This document shows, piece by piece, positions 1-10,153 of a DNA stretch of 64,000 bases. Below the pieces are notes generated by a model. The model made no database searches, had not been told where the DNA came from, and was given only the letters and a program-made list of their open reading frames with translations. The position numbers and the translations under genes were made by a program. The DNA is from Phytophthora sp. 'mugwort' (taxonomy: Eukaryota; Oomycota; Peronosporomycetes; Peronosporales; Peronosporaceae): the NCBI GenBank assembly GCA_033558025.1, contig JAUCEF010000001.1:3596001-3660000 (forward strand), in the 5' to 3' direction. Numbering within the stretch: position 1 is the stretch's first letter; every line of letters starts with the position of its first letter.

Positions 1-300
1 TAGGTGCATGTTCCTCAGGTATGCTGAGAACGTAGAGGGTACCGCGTATTTGGCTTGGACGGTTCCAAGATCAATATATCACGCTTCGTGAAACTGAATG
101 AGCGTACGGTGGACGGTATCGACAAGACACAGCCGGCCCAAGACGGAAGGGTTACTCATGTTGCCAAGGTCGATGAGATGCGGTCACGACGCCATTGATG
201 GAATACCAACCGCCGTGGAAGAATCTATGGAAGGTGTCGAGGACGACTCGCCAGACTGAACATGGAGAGCATGCAGCCTGAGCCAGACAATGCTGAGCCT
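1..300 (+). pseudogene. Ty1/copia Pol remnant (integrase-RT linker region)
   Basis: The plus strand encodes a copia-type stretch at the integrase C-terminus: FLRYAENV, then after a one-base shift RGYRVFGLDGSKINISRF and VKLNERTVDG. In copia polyproteins this segment (a 'GYRV..D....I.SR.V.F.E' pattern) lies between the integrase core and the reverse transcriptase. The frame decays after about position 200 and nothing further is recognisable before the LTR that begins at 344. It is cut at the window edge. The sequence differs from the matching region of the copia element at 31697-37655, so it is a different family. Confidence 0.6.
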
Positions 301-343
301 TTGCTACTGCAGTAGAACGCTCTACGGAAACTCGGTTAGCGCT

Positions 344-659
344 TGCAGCCGGGATGAGTAGCGTAGTGCATCAAAGGAAGACGTATAACTCCTCGGGTAT
401 TAGCTGTGGTTATCCTAACCCCTAAGGTCTCCGCAGAGGCTTAGATCACTCTAGTTATACCACTAGAGACTCAAAGAGTCAGTATTCCTAAAACTAGGGC
501 AATACTCTCTTTGATGCTAAAACTGAACTGTTATTTGTTTGTTTATCTGCGGCAAAGCCGCCTGTGGTGTAAATGTATGGTTCTAACTATCTACCCTAGT
601 TAAACCTAGTCAAATGCATATCGAGTGGCTCTGTGGCCACGAACTGAAATCCCGTTACA
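344..659 (-). repeat. gypsy-A 3' LTR
   Basis: Direct repeat of 7715-8111 with TG...CA ends, flanked on its internal side by the purine tract. It lacks roughly 80 bp present near the other end of the partner LTR: after 'tgaaatcc' it jumps straight to 'cgttaca'. The deletion removed part of what would be the U3 start on the minus strand. Confidence 0.9.
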
Positions 660-670
660 CTCCCCTCACT
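660..670 (-). other. gypsy-A polypurine tract
   Basis: On the minus strand AGTGAGGGGAG immediately precedes the 3' LTR start TGTAAC. This is the expected position and composition of the plus-strand DNA primer of an LTR element. Confidence 0.75.
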
Positions 671-769
671 AAACCGTGGACACACCGTATCCACGAGGGT
701 CTGATTGTGTCAATCGCAAAAGGTCCGGAACCTTCCGCTCCAAGAACTTTTCACTGTTTGTTCCGCATC

Positions 770-2520
770 GAGTGACCACACTCAGATGTCAACAGCCAAT
801 TCTTTGACCTCCCTGGTTCGCCTCGCGATAACAACCCTCGCCGCGGGCTAAGCCCCTCTGTGTCTCCGAGACCTTCGTTATCCTCGTCACCCCGTACGGG
901 AGAGGTCTGACCGTGCGCCACCCGCACCCTCGCGGCTCTCGGTGCGAGAGTATCACTCAGCGCAGAAGCACCGATACGGTCAAAAGACCATGAGTGGAGG
1001 CGGCGAAGCCGCTGAAGGCAGTGCCCCGTACGCTTGCGCAAGACGCCCTCTTTGACGACCTTGAGGAAGGCGAAGAGGAGGTCGACTACACTGAGTCCAT
1101 GACCGGTAGTAACCCTGTCCGCTCGCCGAGCCCGCGCCGCCAACTGCGCGTTCCGAATCTGTTCGAGCTCTTGACTCCACGAGCCCTGCGCAATGCGCCT
1201 CCACTACCTTCGCGGGGAACAACAGATGATCATAGGGGATCTGGTATCGTCACCAATCCTTTGGACGAAGTCCAGGAGCAACAGCCACGGCTGATCCGCA
1301 GCCCCCACGTTCGAGGCGACCTATGGCCCGACATTGCTGATCCCGTCACGTCGTGACTATGGCTTTGAGCCTCGCGATCGCAGCGAAGTAGCTCGCCGAG
1401 CAGCATCAGAGTTGCTTAACACTTATGTGATTGGGCCGGCGGCCACAACACCCGACGAGCTCGCTACGCGAGAGTCTCTCAGAGAGAGATACTTGACTCC
1501 TCAGGTGACTACTGAGCGCGAGTATCGTGACCGCCTGCAAGCGCAAGCTCGGCGTGGATCGGTTCAACCGATGCGGACTTACCCAGCCGTGCTCCTGTCA
1601 GGAGAGACGTCTTGGGAAGACGATGGACAGTCCCAAGGTTGGGTGGAAGGAGCTCGCAAGCCCTCTTCCATTGATGCCCTTCGGGCTAGTTTTAGTGAAA
1701 CTGATGTTCGAGTCGAACGTCGACTCCGTTTCGAGTTCGCGAAACTCAAGGCGAAACGCCAATTACCCCCTGCCTACCGACCTCGCCCCCAGGGCTCTCT
1801 CGCATTCGGTGCTTCTGCTGTCATTACTAGCGGCTCTCACGCTCGTGAGGCCGCTCCTCTTCAAGACCAGAGCGACAGCTCTGCTGCTGGCTGGTTATCC
1901 CCCCCAGCGGCTATTGCCGGGAAGCGCCAGACGATCGACGCCTCGGTCGCTGGCCCTCGGGACTCTGCTGATCGCGTCGATCGAAAGCGTCCACGACGTC
2001 AGGGCAATCTTGCCGGAGGAGAACCTCGTACTTCTGAGGATTCCACGAGTGAGGATAGCCCCTCCACTTCACAAGCTGGGTAGGATCCTGGCGACGACGC
2101 CGCACCACTAAGCGCTCCACATGATAGTGGGAAGTTCCCTGCTCATCGAGCAACGGCGGTGGGGGTCGATGACCGGCTGGATCCTCGCGCTGCGAGTCGC
2201 AGTGATCTGCTAGCGGTCGAGAGGCGGGTGCAGACCTGTTCGATTTTCTACAGTGGGCGACGAATCATCGTGACCGTCTCGCTGACGAGATCGATGCCGT
2301 CAATCATCGGGTCGACTGGTTTCAGTCTCCTGCCTCGGTTGCCAACCGCCTAGAGCTCCTGAAGCCGTCCTCTGCTCGTCGCTTCGAAGCGCTGGACCGT
2401 TCGCTCGCTGAGCTACGTGGTCAGTTGGACCTCCTCATGCGCCTCCATCGCTTTGGCCAGCCACAGGCTGTGGTGTCAAACCCTCCGCGCTCACCCGAGC
2501 CGGGTCTCGATATGACTTAA
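770..2520 (+). pseudogene. Antisense accessory ORF of gypsy-A (aORF-A), frameshifted
   Basis: Opposite to gag-pol, the region between the pol 3' end and the 3' LTR carries a long plus-strand frame. Pieces are 994-1356 (acidic, with DDLEEGEEEVD and Ser/Pro-rich segments), 1334-2083 (250 codons, helix-rich and basic, e.g. VRVERRLRFEFAKLKAKR), an in-frame TAG at 2081-2083, continuation in the same frame to about 2230, then after one shift a clean 95-codon segment ending TAA at 2518-2520 with a Leu-patterned helix (RRFEALDRSLAELRGQLDLL). It overlaps the chromodomain on the other strand (1911-2153) and the last 85 bp of the integrase frame. The product is not recognised. Antisense ORFs in this position are known from some plant gypsy elements; that this one was expressed is inference. 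It could also be an open shadow frame in GC-rich DNA, since the opposite strand is also fairly open at 2157-2440. Confidence 0.45.
1911..2153 (-). pseudogene. gypsy-A Pol C-terminal chromodomain
   Basis: The minus-strand frame reads YHVERLVVRRRR...LVKWRGYP followed by NPQKYEVLLRQDCPDVVDAFDRRD, the chromodomain pattern that ends many oomycete and fungal gypsy polyproteins and is thought to guide integration to modified histones. The aromatic/Trp core (KWRGYP) is kept, but the SW.P step reads HSWNPQKYE, so the motif is altered. It is separated from the integrase frame (ending 2435) by a linker with at least two stops. Confidence 0.75.
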
Positions 2521-3760
2521 GGAAGCCTACGTAAAACACGGGGTGTGTACACATCTTCTTCGGAAGATTGAGCGTGTACGCAAGGCCCTTCCTGGACACG
2601 ACCTTAAAAGGTCCAATGAAGCGCGGCCGCAACTTGGTCTTAAAGACCGCAGACACTGCATGCGTAGGTAGATATTTAGCGTTTAATAAGACTTTGTCAC
2701 TCACGTTAAACACTTCAATGTTGCTTCTGCCCTTTGCATCAGCCTGTTCCTTCTGAACATCTTGGCTTTCAGCCATCGCATCGCGTACTTGTCATAGGAC
2801 ACTTAAACGCGTAGATACGAACGTGTCAACTTGCCTACGGACGGCGCAGGGCTGATATCAGCTAGCCCATCGGCTATCCCTCCCCCACCAAGCTCAGAAC
2901 CACGGAGCGGTGGCCTCAGCGGGACGCGAGGGTGTGTGAGACCGTTCAAATAGCACGGGGTGAAGTCTGTCGAGGCATGCACCGCATTGTTCAATGAAAA
3001 CCCAACGAGTGGGAGCATCGAGCTCCATTGTTTGGGTCTAACTGCACAGACGCTCCGAAGCATGTCTTCGACTACGCGATTCTACGCGTTCAGTCTGACC
3101 ATCGGTCTGCAGATGGTCCGCTGTGGACATGTCGAGTCGAATGCCGAGCACCTTAAAGACCGACATCCAAACCTTACCCGTTAAACGGGGATCTCGATCG
3201 AGACAGTTACCTCTGGCAGACCATGCTGTCGAAAGACACGAATTCATGAACAGCGTGGCTGTTCCTTCTCCATCGATGGAGTCTGGCACCGCCGCTAAAT
3301 GAGCCTTCTTGCTCAATCGGTCGACAAAGACCACATGCCCGTGTTGCCCGCCGCATCCCGTGGCAGGCCGAACACAAGGTCCATACTCATGGATTACCAA
3401 CACCCGTGGGTACAGGCAAGCTGGCCAACGGCGCATCCGAGTGTGGCGAGGGTTTAACCTGTTGGCACGTCTCACACGTGCGTACATACGTACTGACACA
3501 CTTGTAAAGCTTCGGCCATCAGCAGTGGGGTCTCACCGAGCTGTAGGCCTTTTCTCGTCCGAGATGACCGCAAGTGCCCCCACTTGGGGTATCATGTGCC
3601 TCATAGAGGATAAGATACTTGAGATCCTCTTCGTGAGGTACCACGACACGTGTGGTGTCTTGTCTTCTGGACCAGTACCGTAGTACAATAGGGCATCATC
3701 CAGAGTGTATCGATGTAGCCTCGCGCGTAACCGCGCTGACAGCTTAATCTCTGAGTTAGC
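2435..3760 (-). pseudogene. gypsy-A integrase
   Basis: Minus-strand fragments show the integrase core around 3040-3500: VVFVDRLSKKAHLAAVP (first Asp), then LDRDPRLTG (second Asp) and LQTDGQTERV (catalytic Glu). Next come the downstream core (LVGFSLNNAVHASTDFTPCY, 2803-3063) and the C-terminal barrel-like segment with LRPRFIGPFKVVSRKG and FYVGFLKSYRDP (2435-2776). The upstream zinc-binding region lies near 3490-3700. At least three frameshifts or stops break it. It follows RNase H directly, as expected for gypsy order. Confidence 0.85.
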
Positions 3761-5440
3761 AAACTCCGCGCCTCCTAGCACATGTAGCAGAGCTACGCAG
3801 GACTCGTCACGCGCGTACGCCGCGCGGATCAAGTCTGTCACAAATGAAGTCATCGTCGTGCCGTGATCGATCTCATATTCTGGCCTGCGTGGTAACGCAT
3901 CGGCCAAAACGTTCTGCCTGCCAGGCTTGTACTTCACCTCAAAGTTGTACTCCGCAAAGAAGGAAAGCCAACGGGCTATTCTCTGAGAGAGATGAGGCGG
4001 CGTCGTCGTAGTGCGTAGCGACGCATGATCAGTTTAGATCACAAACGGCTTGGAGTCGAGCAGGTGGACCCTAAATTTGACGAGCGCATACTTCATCGTA
4101 AGCAGCTCTTTGTCATGAACTGGATAGTTCTTCTCAGCAGCCTTAAGCTGGCGAGATTCAAACGCGCTTACGCCCTTCAGCGTCTGCTTGAAACAAAGCC
4201 CTGCCGATGGCAAAATCAAACGCATCACAGACGACACTAAAAGGACGAACGGGGTCTGGCAAGGCCAGGATCGGGGCCCGAAGGAGACTCTCCTTAATGG
4301 CTTCAAAAGCCGCTTGATGTCCGGTGTCCCAACACCAGTCCACATCCTTCTTAAGGAGATTGGACAGTGGCCTTGTCACCTCAGCATAGTTCTTGCTGTA
4401 CTTGTGCAAGTAATTGGCCAGGCCAACGCACTGTTGTAAGTCTTTCTGGTTCTTTGGAACCGGCCAGTCTACAATAGTCTTAACCTTAACGGGATCCGCT
4501 CGAGGGCCTCGCTTCCCAATGAAGCATCCCAGAAAGGGGATCTCTTCAGCGTCGAAGACACACTTGTCAATGCTGGCATACAACATGTGTGTGGGTATGC
4601 ACTCGAGCACCGCTCGCAGGTGCTCAATGGGGTTCTCCACATCAGTCTTTCCGTGCTCCGCACGACTGTGGACGAATATATCGTCGAAGTATGTCCGAGC
4701 ATACGCCCTGTGGGGCCTGAGAGTTGCGTCACAAAACGATTGACCGTCGCAGGTGCGTTCGACAGCCCTTGGGGCATTTTACTAGTTACTCCCGGAGCAT
4801 ACCCCTCGGAGTGCTGACCGCCGTAAACGGAATATCGCTTGCTCACATGAGCGATTGATAGTATCCATCAACCAAGTCGAGGGCACTGTACACAGTACAC
4901 ACCATCATGCTGTGCTGGAGAACGGCCCTTTTAAAAGCATGAACGATTCGGCACCTACCATTCGGCTTTCTGACACAGAACGTAGGCGTTGAGTGCGGAG
5001 ACTTGCTCTCACGCACCATACCCGCCTCGTGCTTAGCACGGATGGACGCGTCAATGACGTCACACTGTTCTCGTGGCAAAGGCCACTGCCTTGTCACGCA
5101 GTATGTGGTTCCCGGAACCAGGTCAATCTCATGACGTACACCTCGATCCAGAGATAGCCTCGTGGGCGGTTCCTTCGACACCACGTCTTGATATTCCGTC
5201 ACCAAAGGGTAGTACGGATCCGAGGGGTCCTTAAGGATCGAGGATCCTGCGCGCGCATTCAGCGCCTTCTCGGTGTCCTCAAGGACTGCTTTATCCAAAA
5301 GCGACGACGAGTTTAACTCCTCTCCAGGTCGTAGAATTATCAACTCGGCTAACTCGTCGACTCCCAAGGCGTCGCTGGCCATGGGCTTCTCGTCCAGCTC
5401 CAACAGAGCGTCCGGAGTGGGCATAGTCCAGACCGATGTC
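3760..5440 (-). pseudogene. gypsy-A reverse transcriptase and RNase H
   Basis: RT begins near 5180 with RHEIDLVPGTT, continues through KPNGRCRIVHAF and a catalytic YFDD (about 4675-4690 on the minus strand), then DKCVFDAEEIPFLG and the thumb (KTIVDWPVPKNQKDLQQCVG, 4158-4640). RNase H follows (VVCDAFDFAIGRALFQ; KNYPVHDKELLTMKYALVKF at 4034-4345; KYKPGRQNVLADALPRRP at 3533-3937). At least four frame changes separate the pieces. The domains copy element RNA into DNA and remove the RNA strand; this copy cannot make an intact enzyme. Confidence 0.9.
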
Positions 5441-5757
5441 ACCGACGACTTTCCCTCTCACTCTGTTGGCGAGTGTATATAGCTGCTCGCTATCACCAGG
5501 CGTATCTTCGCTCGTCATGCTAGACTAATCAGACGCCCTGCGTCTCACGGCTGAGCTCGGCGTCGAAGCTTTCTCCCCGCTGAGACTGTTTGCCTCGGAG
5601 AGGTCCCAACAGTCACATCAGCTGCGTCTCCAGGTGCTTGCACCGTGTGCGTCTCACCCGAGACTGGTATGTCTTGACCGACAAGCGTCGCAGAGTTGCG
5701 ATGCTCGCAGTCTCTACCCGGTGGATTACGTACCACATCCCCTTATCAGTGGGCCCT

Positions 5758-6063
5758 CGGCCATGATGCCCCGGCACACTGCCGGCCACACCACACATGG
5801 CGTGTAGCGACAACTCGTCGTCGTGATGAGTGTCACTGTCGTGACCAATGTCACCATGACGTCGGTCACCCAGCGGATTGCCTGCTGCTCCACGTGCATC
5901 CTGAGGCCCGCGGCCATGATGTCCCGGCACACTGCTGGCCACGCCACGCATGATGTGTAGCGACACACCGTACCATGACGAGTGTCGTTGTAGTGACACA
6001 TATCACCTAGCGGGTTACCTGCCGCTCCAGTCACAGCCCACGAGCACTGCTCTGGATGCTGGT
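5758..6063 (-). repeat. In-frame 153-bp tandem duplication in gypsy-A pol
   Basis: The segment starting 'cggccatgatg' at 5758 recurs at 5911, a period of 153 bp (51 codons). Both copies encode on the minus strand a variant of CGVAGSVPGHHGRGP / RGVASSVPGHHGRGP, a Gly/His/Asp-rich sequence. It lies in the linker between protease and RT. The two copies have diverged by point changes, so the duplication is not recent. Confidence 0.7.
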
Positions 6064-6169
6064 CCTCGACACCTTCAGTGTACACAAGTTCAGATACTCG
6101 GATGTCCAGCACGTTGACCGACTCGGTCTAGTGCCCGCACAAAAAGCGCTTTTGCTTCCTAGCAGAGGC

Positions 6170-6570
6170 GGGTTATGACTCAACAAAGCTCCACAAGGAG
6201 TAAAGCGTGTTGCGCCCAAGGTCTTCGACCTCCAATCAATTCATGGCTCATGACGTTCCAGCCATGCCATACCCAGGATGAGGTCGTACCTCGAATCCAG
6301 GTCCAGGACCAGACAGCGTTCCACGTTATCGAAGTCGAGAAACTTCACGCCCAGTTCACAGGAATCTTAGGCACCGTGACGTGGGCCCCTGTCGCTAGGC
6401 GAACAGTGCTGATATCACTCTCTGCGCTCCTTGAGTGCCTCAGCATATTGCTGACTTCCTTCCATCGTGGAGCGTCGAGCATAGTTGCCTGACGCTCCGG
6501 AATCGATCAATATGATCCATAACTTCTCAAATCCCTTCACCGTCGTCACAATGACGAGCAAGCCCGGCTT
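6170..6570 (-). pseudogene. gypsy-A retropepsin-like protease
   Basis: The minus strand reads KGFEKLWIILIDSGASGNYA, with the Asp-Ser-Gly active site at 6496-6504, and after a frame change reaches RYDLILGMAWLERHEP near 6240-6290, the typical C-terminal ILGM.WL motif of gypsy proteases. The catalytic Asp is retained although the frame is broken between the two motifs. It sits between gag and RT. Confidence 0.8.
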
Positions 6571-6639
6571 GCATACACGTTCCGTGCTAGAGAGTACGGC
6601 TCTCTCCAGGGCTGTTGCTCCCCACCTCCATGAGGCTCA

Positions 6640-7662
6640 ACAGAACTCAGATCTTCCCCAGCTGGGCGCCCCGCGCCTACTGAGTGTCACCGCTTCCCCG
6701 CGACAAGCCGATGGCTTGGCTCGATGCAGAGCGAAGGCTCGTAGGAGCTTGACGCGACCTGCGTGACGGGCATGATGCCCTCAAATTGGTGGTGCTTCGG
6801 CAGATGAAGCACCGACGAAAACCCATACGCTGCTCGGTAGCATGAAGCTCTGCTTCCTCAGCTTCAGCGTACCTGAGGTCCATAGCGACCGGACGTCGGA
6901 CGAAGTAGCGTTGGCAACGCCCCAGCCAAGTCGAGACGACTTGAAGTTGAACTCGACGTTCAACGCCACTCTCACGGCCTCTTCAAAAGAGGAAGGGTAA
7001 GTGCGGAAGACTTCCGTCCTGACCACGACAGTGCGGAGGTCCTCCATCAAGACTATCACAGTCACTGCCTCTGGCAGAGGATCAGCCGTCATGCCGGCGA
7101 TCAGAGCTCGCAACACCTGGACGAAGACCACCAAGTCCTTCTTATTCTGGCGGGTACTCAAAAAGCCTGACCTCACGCGATACGCCTGATTAGGCGGAGC
7201 AAACACTTGCGAAAGCTGGAGTTTCAACTCTTCCCAGCTCGGGAAGGCCGCGTCTACCGACGTGCCGCACGTGGTGCCCATTCTCGTCCTCGGCCACCGA
7301 GTTTCGAGATCGCTAGCCCCACGCGCTGTTGCTCAGTACGGAGCATGGCCGATCCCATCGCCTTTTCGATCTCACGGATCCACAACATGAGGTTATCCCC
7401 CCTTTCCATCAAAAGCCTTGATGCTCACGATGAGCGGTTTAGGCCGGGAGGCCCGTCGTGCAGATGCCGACATCCTCTGCTGAAGGTGCTCCAACAGAGC
7501 ATTCTCGTAACTTGAGAACGCCTCCAGATGCGCATTCAGCGCGCCCTGTTTTTGCGAAGCAAGATGCGTTATGTCCTCAGGGCCGTGCAAAGACATAAGC
7601 TTTTTCGGCGCGACTTGCTGTCTCGGGGACAGGTTAGAAAACCCTGTCTGCTCCATCCTCAC
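6640..7662 (-). pseudogene. gypsy-A Gag
   Basis: Minus-strand frames 7393-7662 (N-terminal, with a Gln-rich NLSPRQQVAPKK stretch), 6781-7281 (capsid-like: FPSWEELKLQLSQVFAPPNQ, then RTYPSSFEEAVRVALNVEFN) and 6677-6883 give the usual retrotransposon Gag layout. The zinc knuckle reads CFICRSTTNLRASC, i.e. the CX2CX4HX4C spacing with the His replaced by Asn, so metal binding is probably lost. At least two frameshifts are present. Confidence 0.8.
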
Positions 7663-7695
7663 CGAGGAATAGTCCTAAGAGTCATGTGTGGGATT

Positions 7696-7712
7696 GACTA
7701 CAAGTGCTACCA
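7696..7712 (-). other. gypsy-A primer-binding site
   Basis: Two nucleotides inside the 5' LTR the minus strand reads TGGTAGCACTTGTAGTC, complementary to a tRNA 3' end ending in CCA. The spacing and TGG start are diagnostic; the tRNA species was not identified. Confidence 0.75.
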
Positions 7713-7714
7713 GG

Positions 7715-8111
7715 TGCAGCGGGGATGAGTAGCGTAGTGCGTCAGAGGAAGACGTATGACTCCCCGAGTCTTAGCTGTGGTTATCCTAACCCCTAAGGTC
7801 TCCGCAGAGGCTTAGACCACTCTAGTTATACCACTAGAGATTCAAAGAGTCAGTATTCCTAAAACTAGGGCAATACTCTCTTTGATGCTAAAACTGAACT
7901 GTTATTTATTTGTTTATCTGCGGCAAAGCCGCCTGTGGTGTAAATGTATGGTTCTAACTATCTACCCTAGTTAAACCTACTCAAATGCATATCGAGTGGC
8001 CCTGTGGCCACGTATTGAAATCCTGTTAATTCAAGTGGTACCGAGTACCACTTACTGCAAGTGACACGTCGCACGGCTACAGTCGTGTTACCTTCGTGTA
8101 ACCCCGTTACA
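7715..8111 (-). repeat. gypsy-A 5' LTR
   Basis: This is the longer of the two LTRs (397 bp), with TG...CA ends. It would hold the promoter of the element. It contains about 80 bp (roughly 8028-8105) absent from the 3' LTR, bounded by short 'ccgtta/ctgtta' similarities. Confidence 0.9.
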
Positions 8112-8182
8112 ATAGCACACTACCATTAAGAAGAAGGCAACGAGAGTCTTCTCGAAGAAAGTCATGGGGGGAGCAGCCCGCC

Positions 8183-8690
8183 ATGACGACCGATCAGCAG
8201 CGAGCGTCGTGGGCTGCGTACGAGGGGTTCGACCTGCTTGGCCTGTACACAAAGCCCCCTGGCGATCCTTCGTTCCTAACGAAAAGAGCTGAAGTCAAAG
8301 GTATGGAGCTACCTGACTGCAGCGCTGAACACGAAGCACAGGCGGACGCTTGAAAAAGTTGAAGTTGCTCGTTTGACAACTGCATTTGCGCTTGCTCGTT
8401 GTTCTAACCTTTGACGTTGTGGCAGGCCAGTACAATTTCAAGCTCGACTGTATTATGCGCGCGACTACGACTTGTACAAATAAAGCAAGGGGTTCAGCGG
8501 TGTAGGTGTCTGCGTCCGCCCGGGAAAGCTCACGTTTCCGGACGCTTTTTGGGACGCTCTGATTGAAGCCAAGCCGAAGAAGCAACGCAGTAAGAATATC
8601 CAGCTTCGAGACAGCGGATTGGAGCACGAGGTGCTTTGCAGCATGATGGCAGGTGAATCATAGCAGCTCTTTCCACAGACCATCATGCAT
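8183..8690 (+). pseudogene. Harbinger-associated SANT/Myb-like ORF remnant
   Basis: An ATG at 8183 opens a 56-codon frame (MTTDQQRASWAAYEGFDLL...) ending at 8353. About 160 bp further on, another frame reads GKLTFPDAFWDALIEAKPKK and then a Leu/Glu-rich stretch to about 8690. The 'FPDxFWDxLIEAKPK' look resembles the SANT/Myb-like accessory protein that accompanies PIF/Harbinger transposases. Since a Harbinger nuclease remnant follows at 8930-9420, the two are probably one dead element. Confidence 0.35.
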
Positions 8691-8929
8691 TGGTACTAAC
8701 TTGTTTCTGCATTTAAAGAGGTGACTTGGGCGCTATGGATTCGAAGGTGATAGCGGCGAGACGCTTTTGGACTAAATTAGACATGAGGATGCTATTACCA
8801 CGCTCCACCGCCGCTTCTGACTGACGAGGTGGAAACCGGATGACATCTGACGGTGAGGATGACGACGAGGGTACCCCACAAGACACGTAATGCCCAGCCA
8901 ATCGTGTTACACTCCCTCAAAGGCTTTAC

Positions 8930-9420
8930 CACTACGAATGTCTTGATATTTTGCGATTGGCATATGAAGGTTCGATTTGCCTATGCGGGAGGCGAGGGAG
9001 CGCTCATAACGCTACTGTTCTTCGATGGAGCAGATTGTTAGACGTATTCCTGATAATATATGTCTTGGAAGATGCTGGCTACGGACTTAGTGGCAAAGTC
9101 GTCACTCCCTACCGCGGCGTTAGGTATCACTAGAAGGAATGGGCTCAGCGAGCTTCATGTCGCCCTCAAAACGCAAAAGAACTTTTTAATATGCGTCACG
9201 GAAAGGCACAAAATGGTGTAGAGCGTGTTATCAGAATCCTGAAGGGCCGATTCCAAGTGCTTCGACCATGCATAAACCTCGACATGCTGATGATAAAAAC
9301 GGTCAGATTCGCGTGCGTTGCAACCCATAACTTTATTCGAGACTACGATGACGGTGATCTTGGCGAGGATTTTGCGCATGCACGCCGTGAGGCTCGCCGC
9401 AACGAATCATAAACGCGTAT
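8930..9420 (+). pseudogene. PIF/Harbinger DDE nuclease, C-terminal remnant
   Basis: The plus strand reads LEDAGYGLSGKVVTPYRGVRYH and, after a stop, NAKELFNMRHGKAQNGVERVIRILKGRFQVLR and ACVATHNFIRDYDDGD. This is the HARBI1-type pattern 'L.DAGY.....TPYRG.RYH ... NAKE.FN.RH...RN.VER.FG.LK.RF..L ... LHNFIR'. The Glu of the DDE triad (in VERV) is kept. The upstream half with the first two Asp residues is not intact (8853-9060 shows only a faint LRLAYEGS stretch). No TIRs or target duplication were found. Confidence 0.75.
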
Positions 9421-10153
9421 AGCAAGATCATACCGTTTGACTTTTCTTCTGCTGAAAACTGGCGAAGGTGGATGGAAGATGCGATGTGGGCCGAGTATCA
9501 AACTATCAACGTATTGGCGATGATGAACCGTTCGTGCGTGGTGGGAAGAGGATCATATTGAGAGCGATAGCAGCCGTGACAGTGAATAAAGCTTACGAAG
9601 TGCTCTCAATATATTGAACTTCATTTATATTATGTGTCCATGCTAAACACATTCTAGGTTGTAGCCACTGCGTCAAGGACATACTGTATAAAACTCAGTG
9701 AGCTTGTTTGCTCAACGACTGAGGACATCGATAATGACCACTGGGTGACCTTCTCCTTTTATTTGTGGTGTTACTAGTGCATCCGCTTGTGATATTCGAA
9801 TACATCAAATTCAAACCATGCAAGCGTAACACATCGGCGAAAGCTAGCCAAGTTGTTGTGTCGATCCTTGATGCAAACTGACAACCACACTACTTAGACA
9901 TCAGCCTGTAGAAGATCACCATCGTCGAAGACCGTGGAGCCATCGTCATCGTCGACATCATGCATGGCGCATCGGCATTCCATATTTTGCTGCAACCTGA
10001 ACTCAGAGTACAGTCCTGCCCTCTTCAGCAGCGCACGTAACGCTTCTCGTCCTTCGTCTTGTCATCCGTCGTCTTATGGGTGCGCCTCGCTATCGATGGA
10101 TCATCTCGAATGCGGCGCATGCTGTCAAGCCGCTGCAGGTTGATCCGAAGTGA
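9421..10153. other. No recognisable gene
   Basis: After the Harbinger stop a short degenerate continuation (DFSSAENWRRWMED) is visible to about 9500. From there to 10153 I see no supported coding frame, RNA or repeat. The plus frame 9934-10143 is Ser/Cys-rich and unlike any family I know. Confidence 0.5.

Larger units (their letters stand above)
344..8111 (-). mobile_element. Ty3/gypsy LTR retrotransposon 'gypsy-A' (chromodomain type)
   Basis: Two direct repeats (344-659 and 7715-8111) both begin TGCAGC and end GTTACA on the plus strand. On the minus strand the right copy is followed after 2 nt by a TGG-starting primer-binding site, and the left copy is preceded by a purine tract, which fixes orientation and ends. 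Between them, reading right to left, lie gag, protease, RT, RNase H, integrase and a chromodomain, the canonical gypsy order. Every domain is split by frameshifts or stops, so the copy is defective. No 5-bp target duplication is visible (left flank gcgct, right flank atagc), which suggests later rearrangement or recombination between copies. The LTRs differ at about 14 of 310 aligned sites plus one indel of about 80 bp. Confidence 0.9.

Noticed and set aside
1527..2111. 194-codon plus-strand frame
   Set aside because: Overlaps the longer antisense frame 1334-2083 in another phase and has a Leu/Ser/Pro composition typical of a shadow.
9934..10143. Ser/Cys-rich small ORF as secreted peptide
   Set aside because: No hydrophobic leader and no host-like codon pattern.
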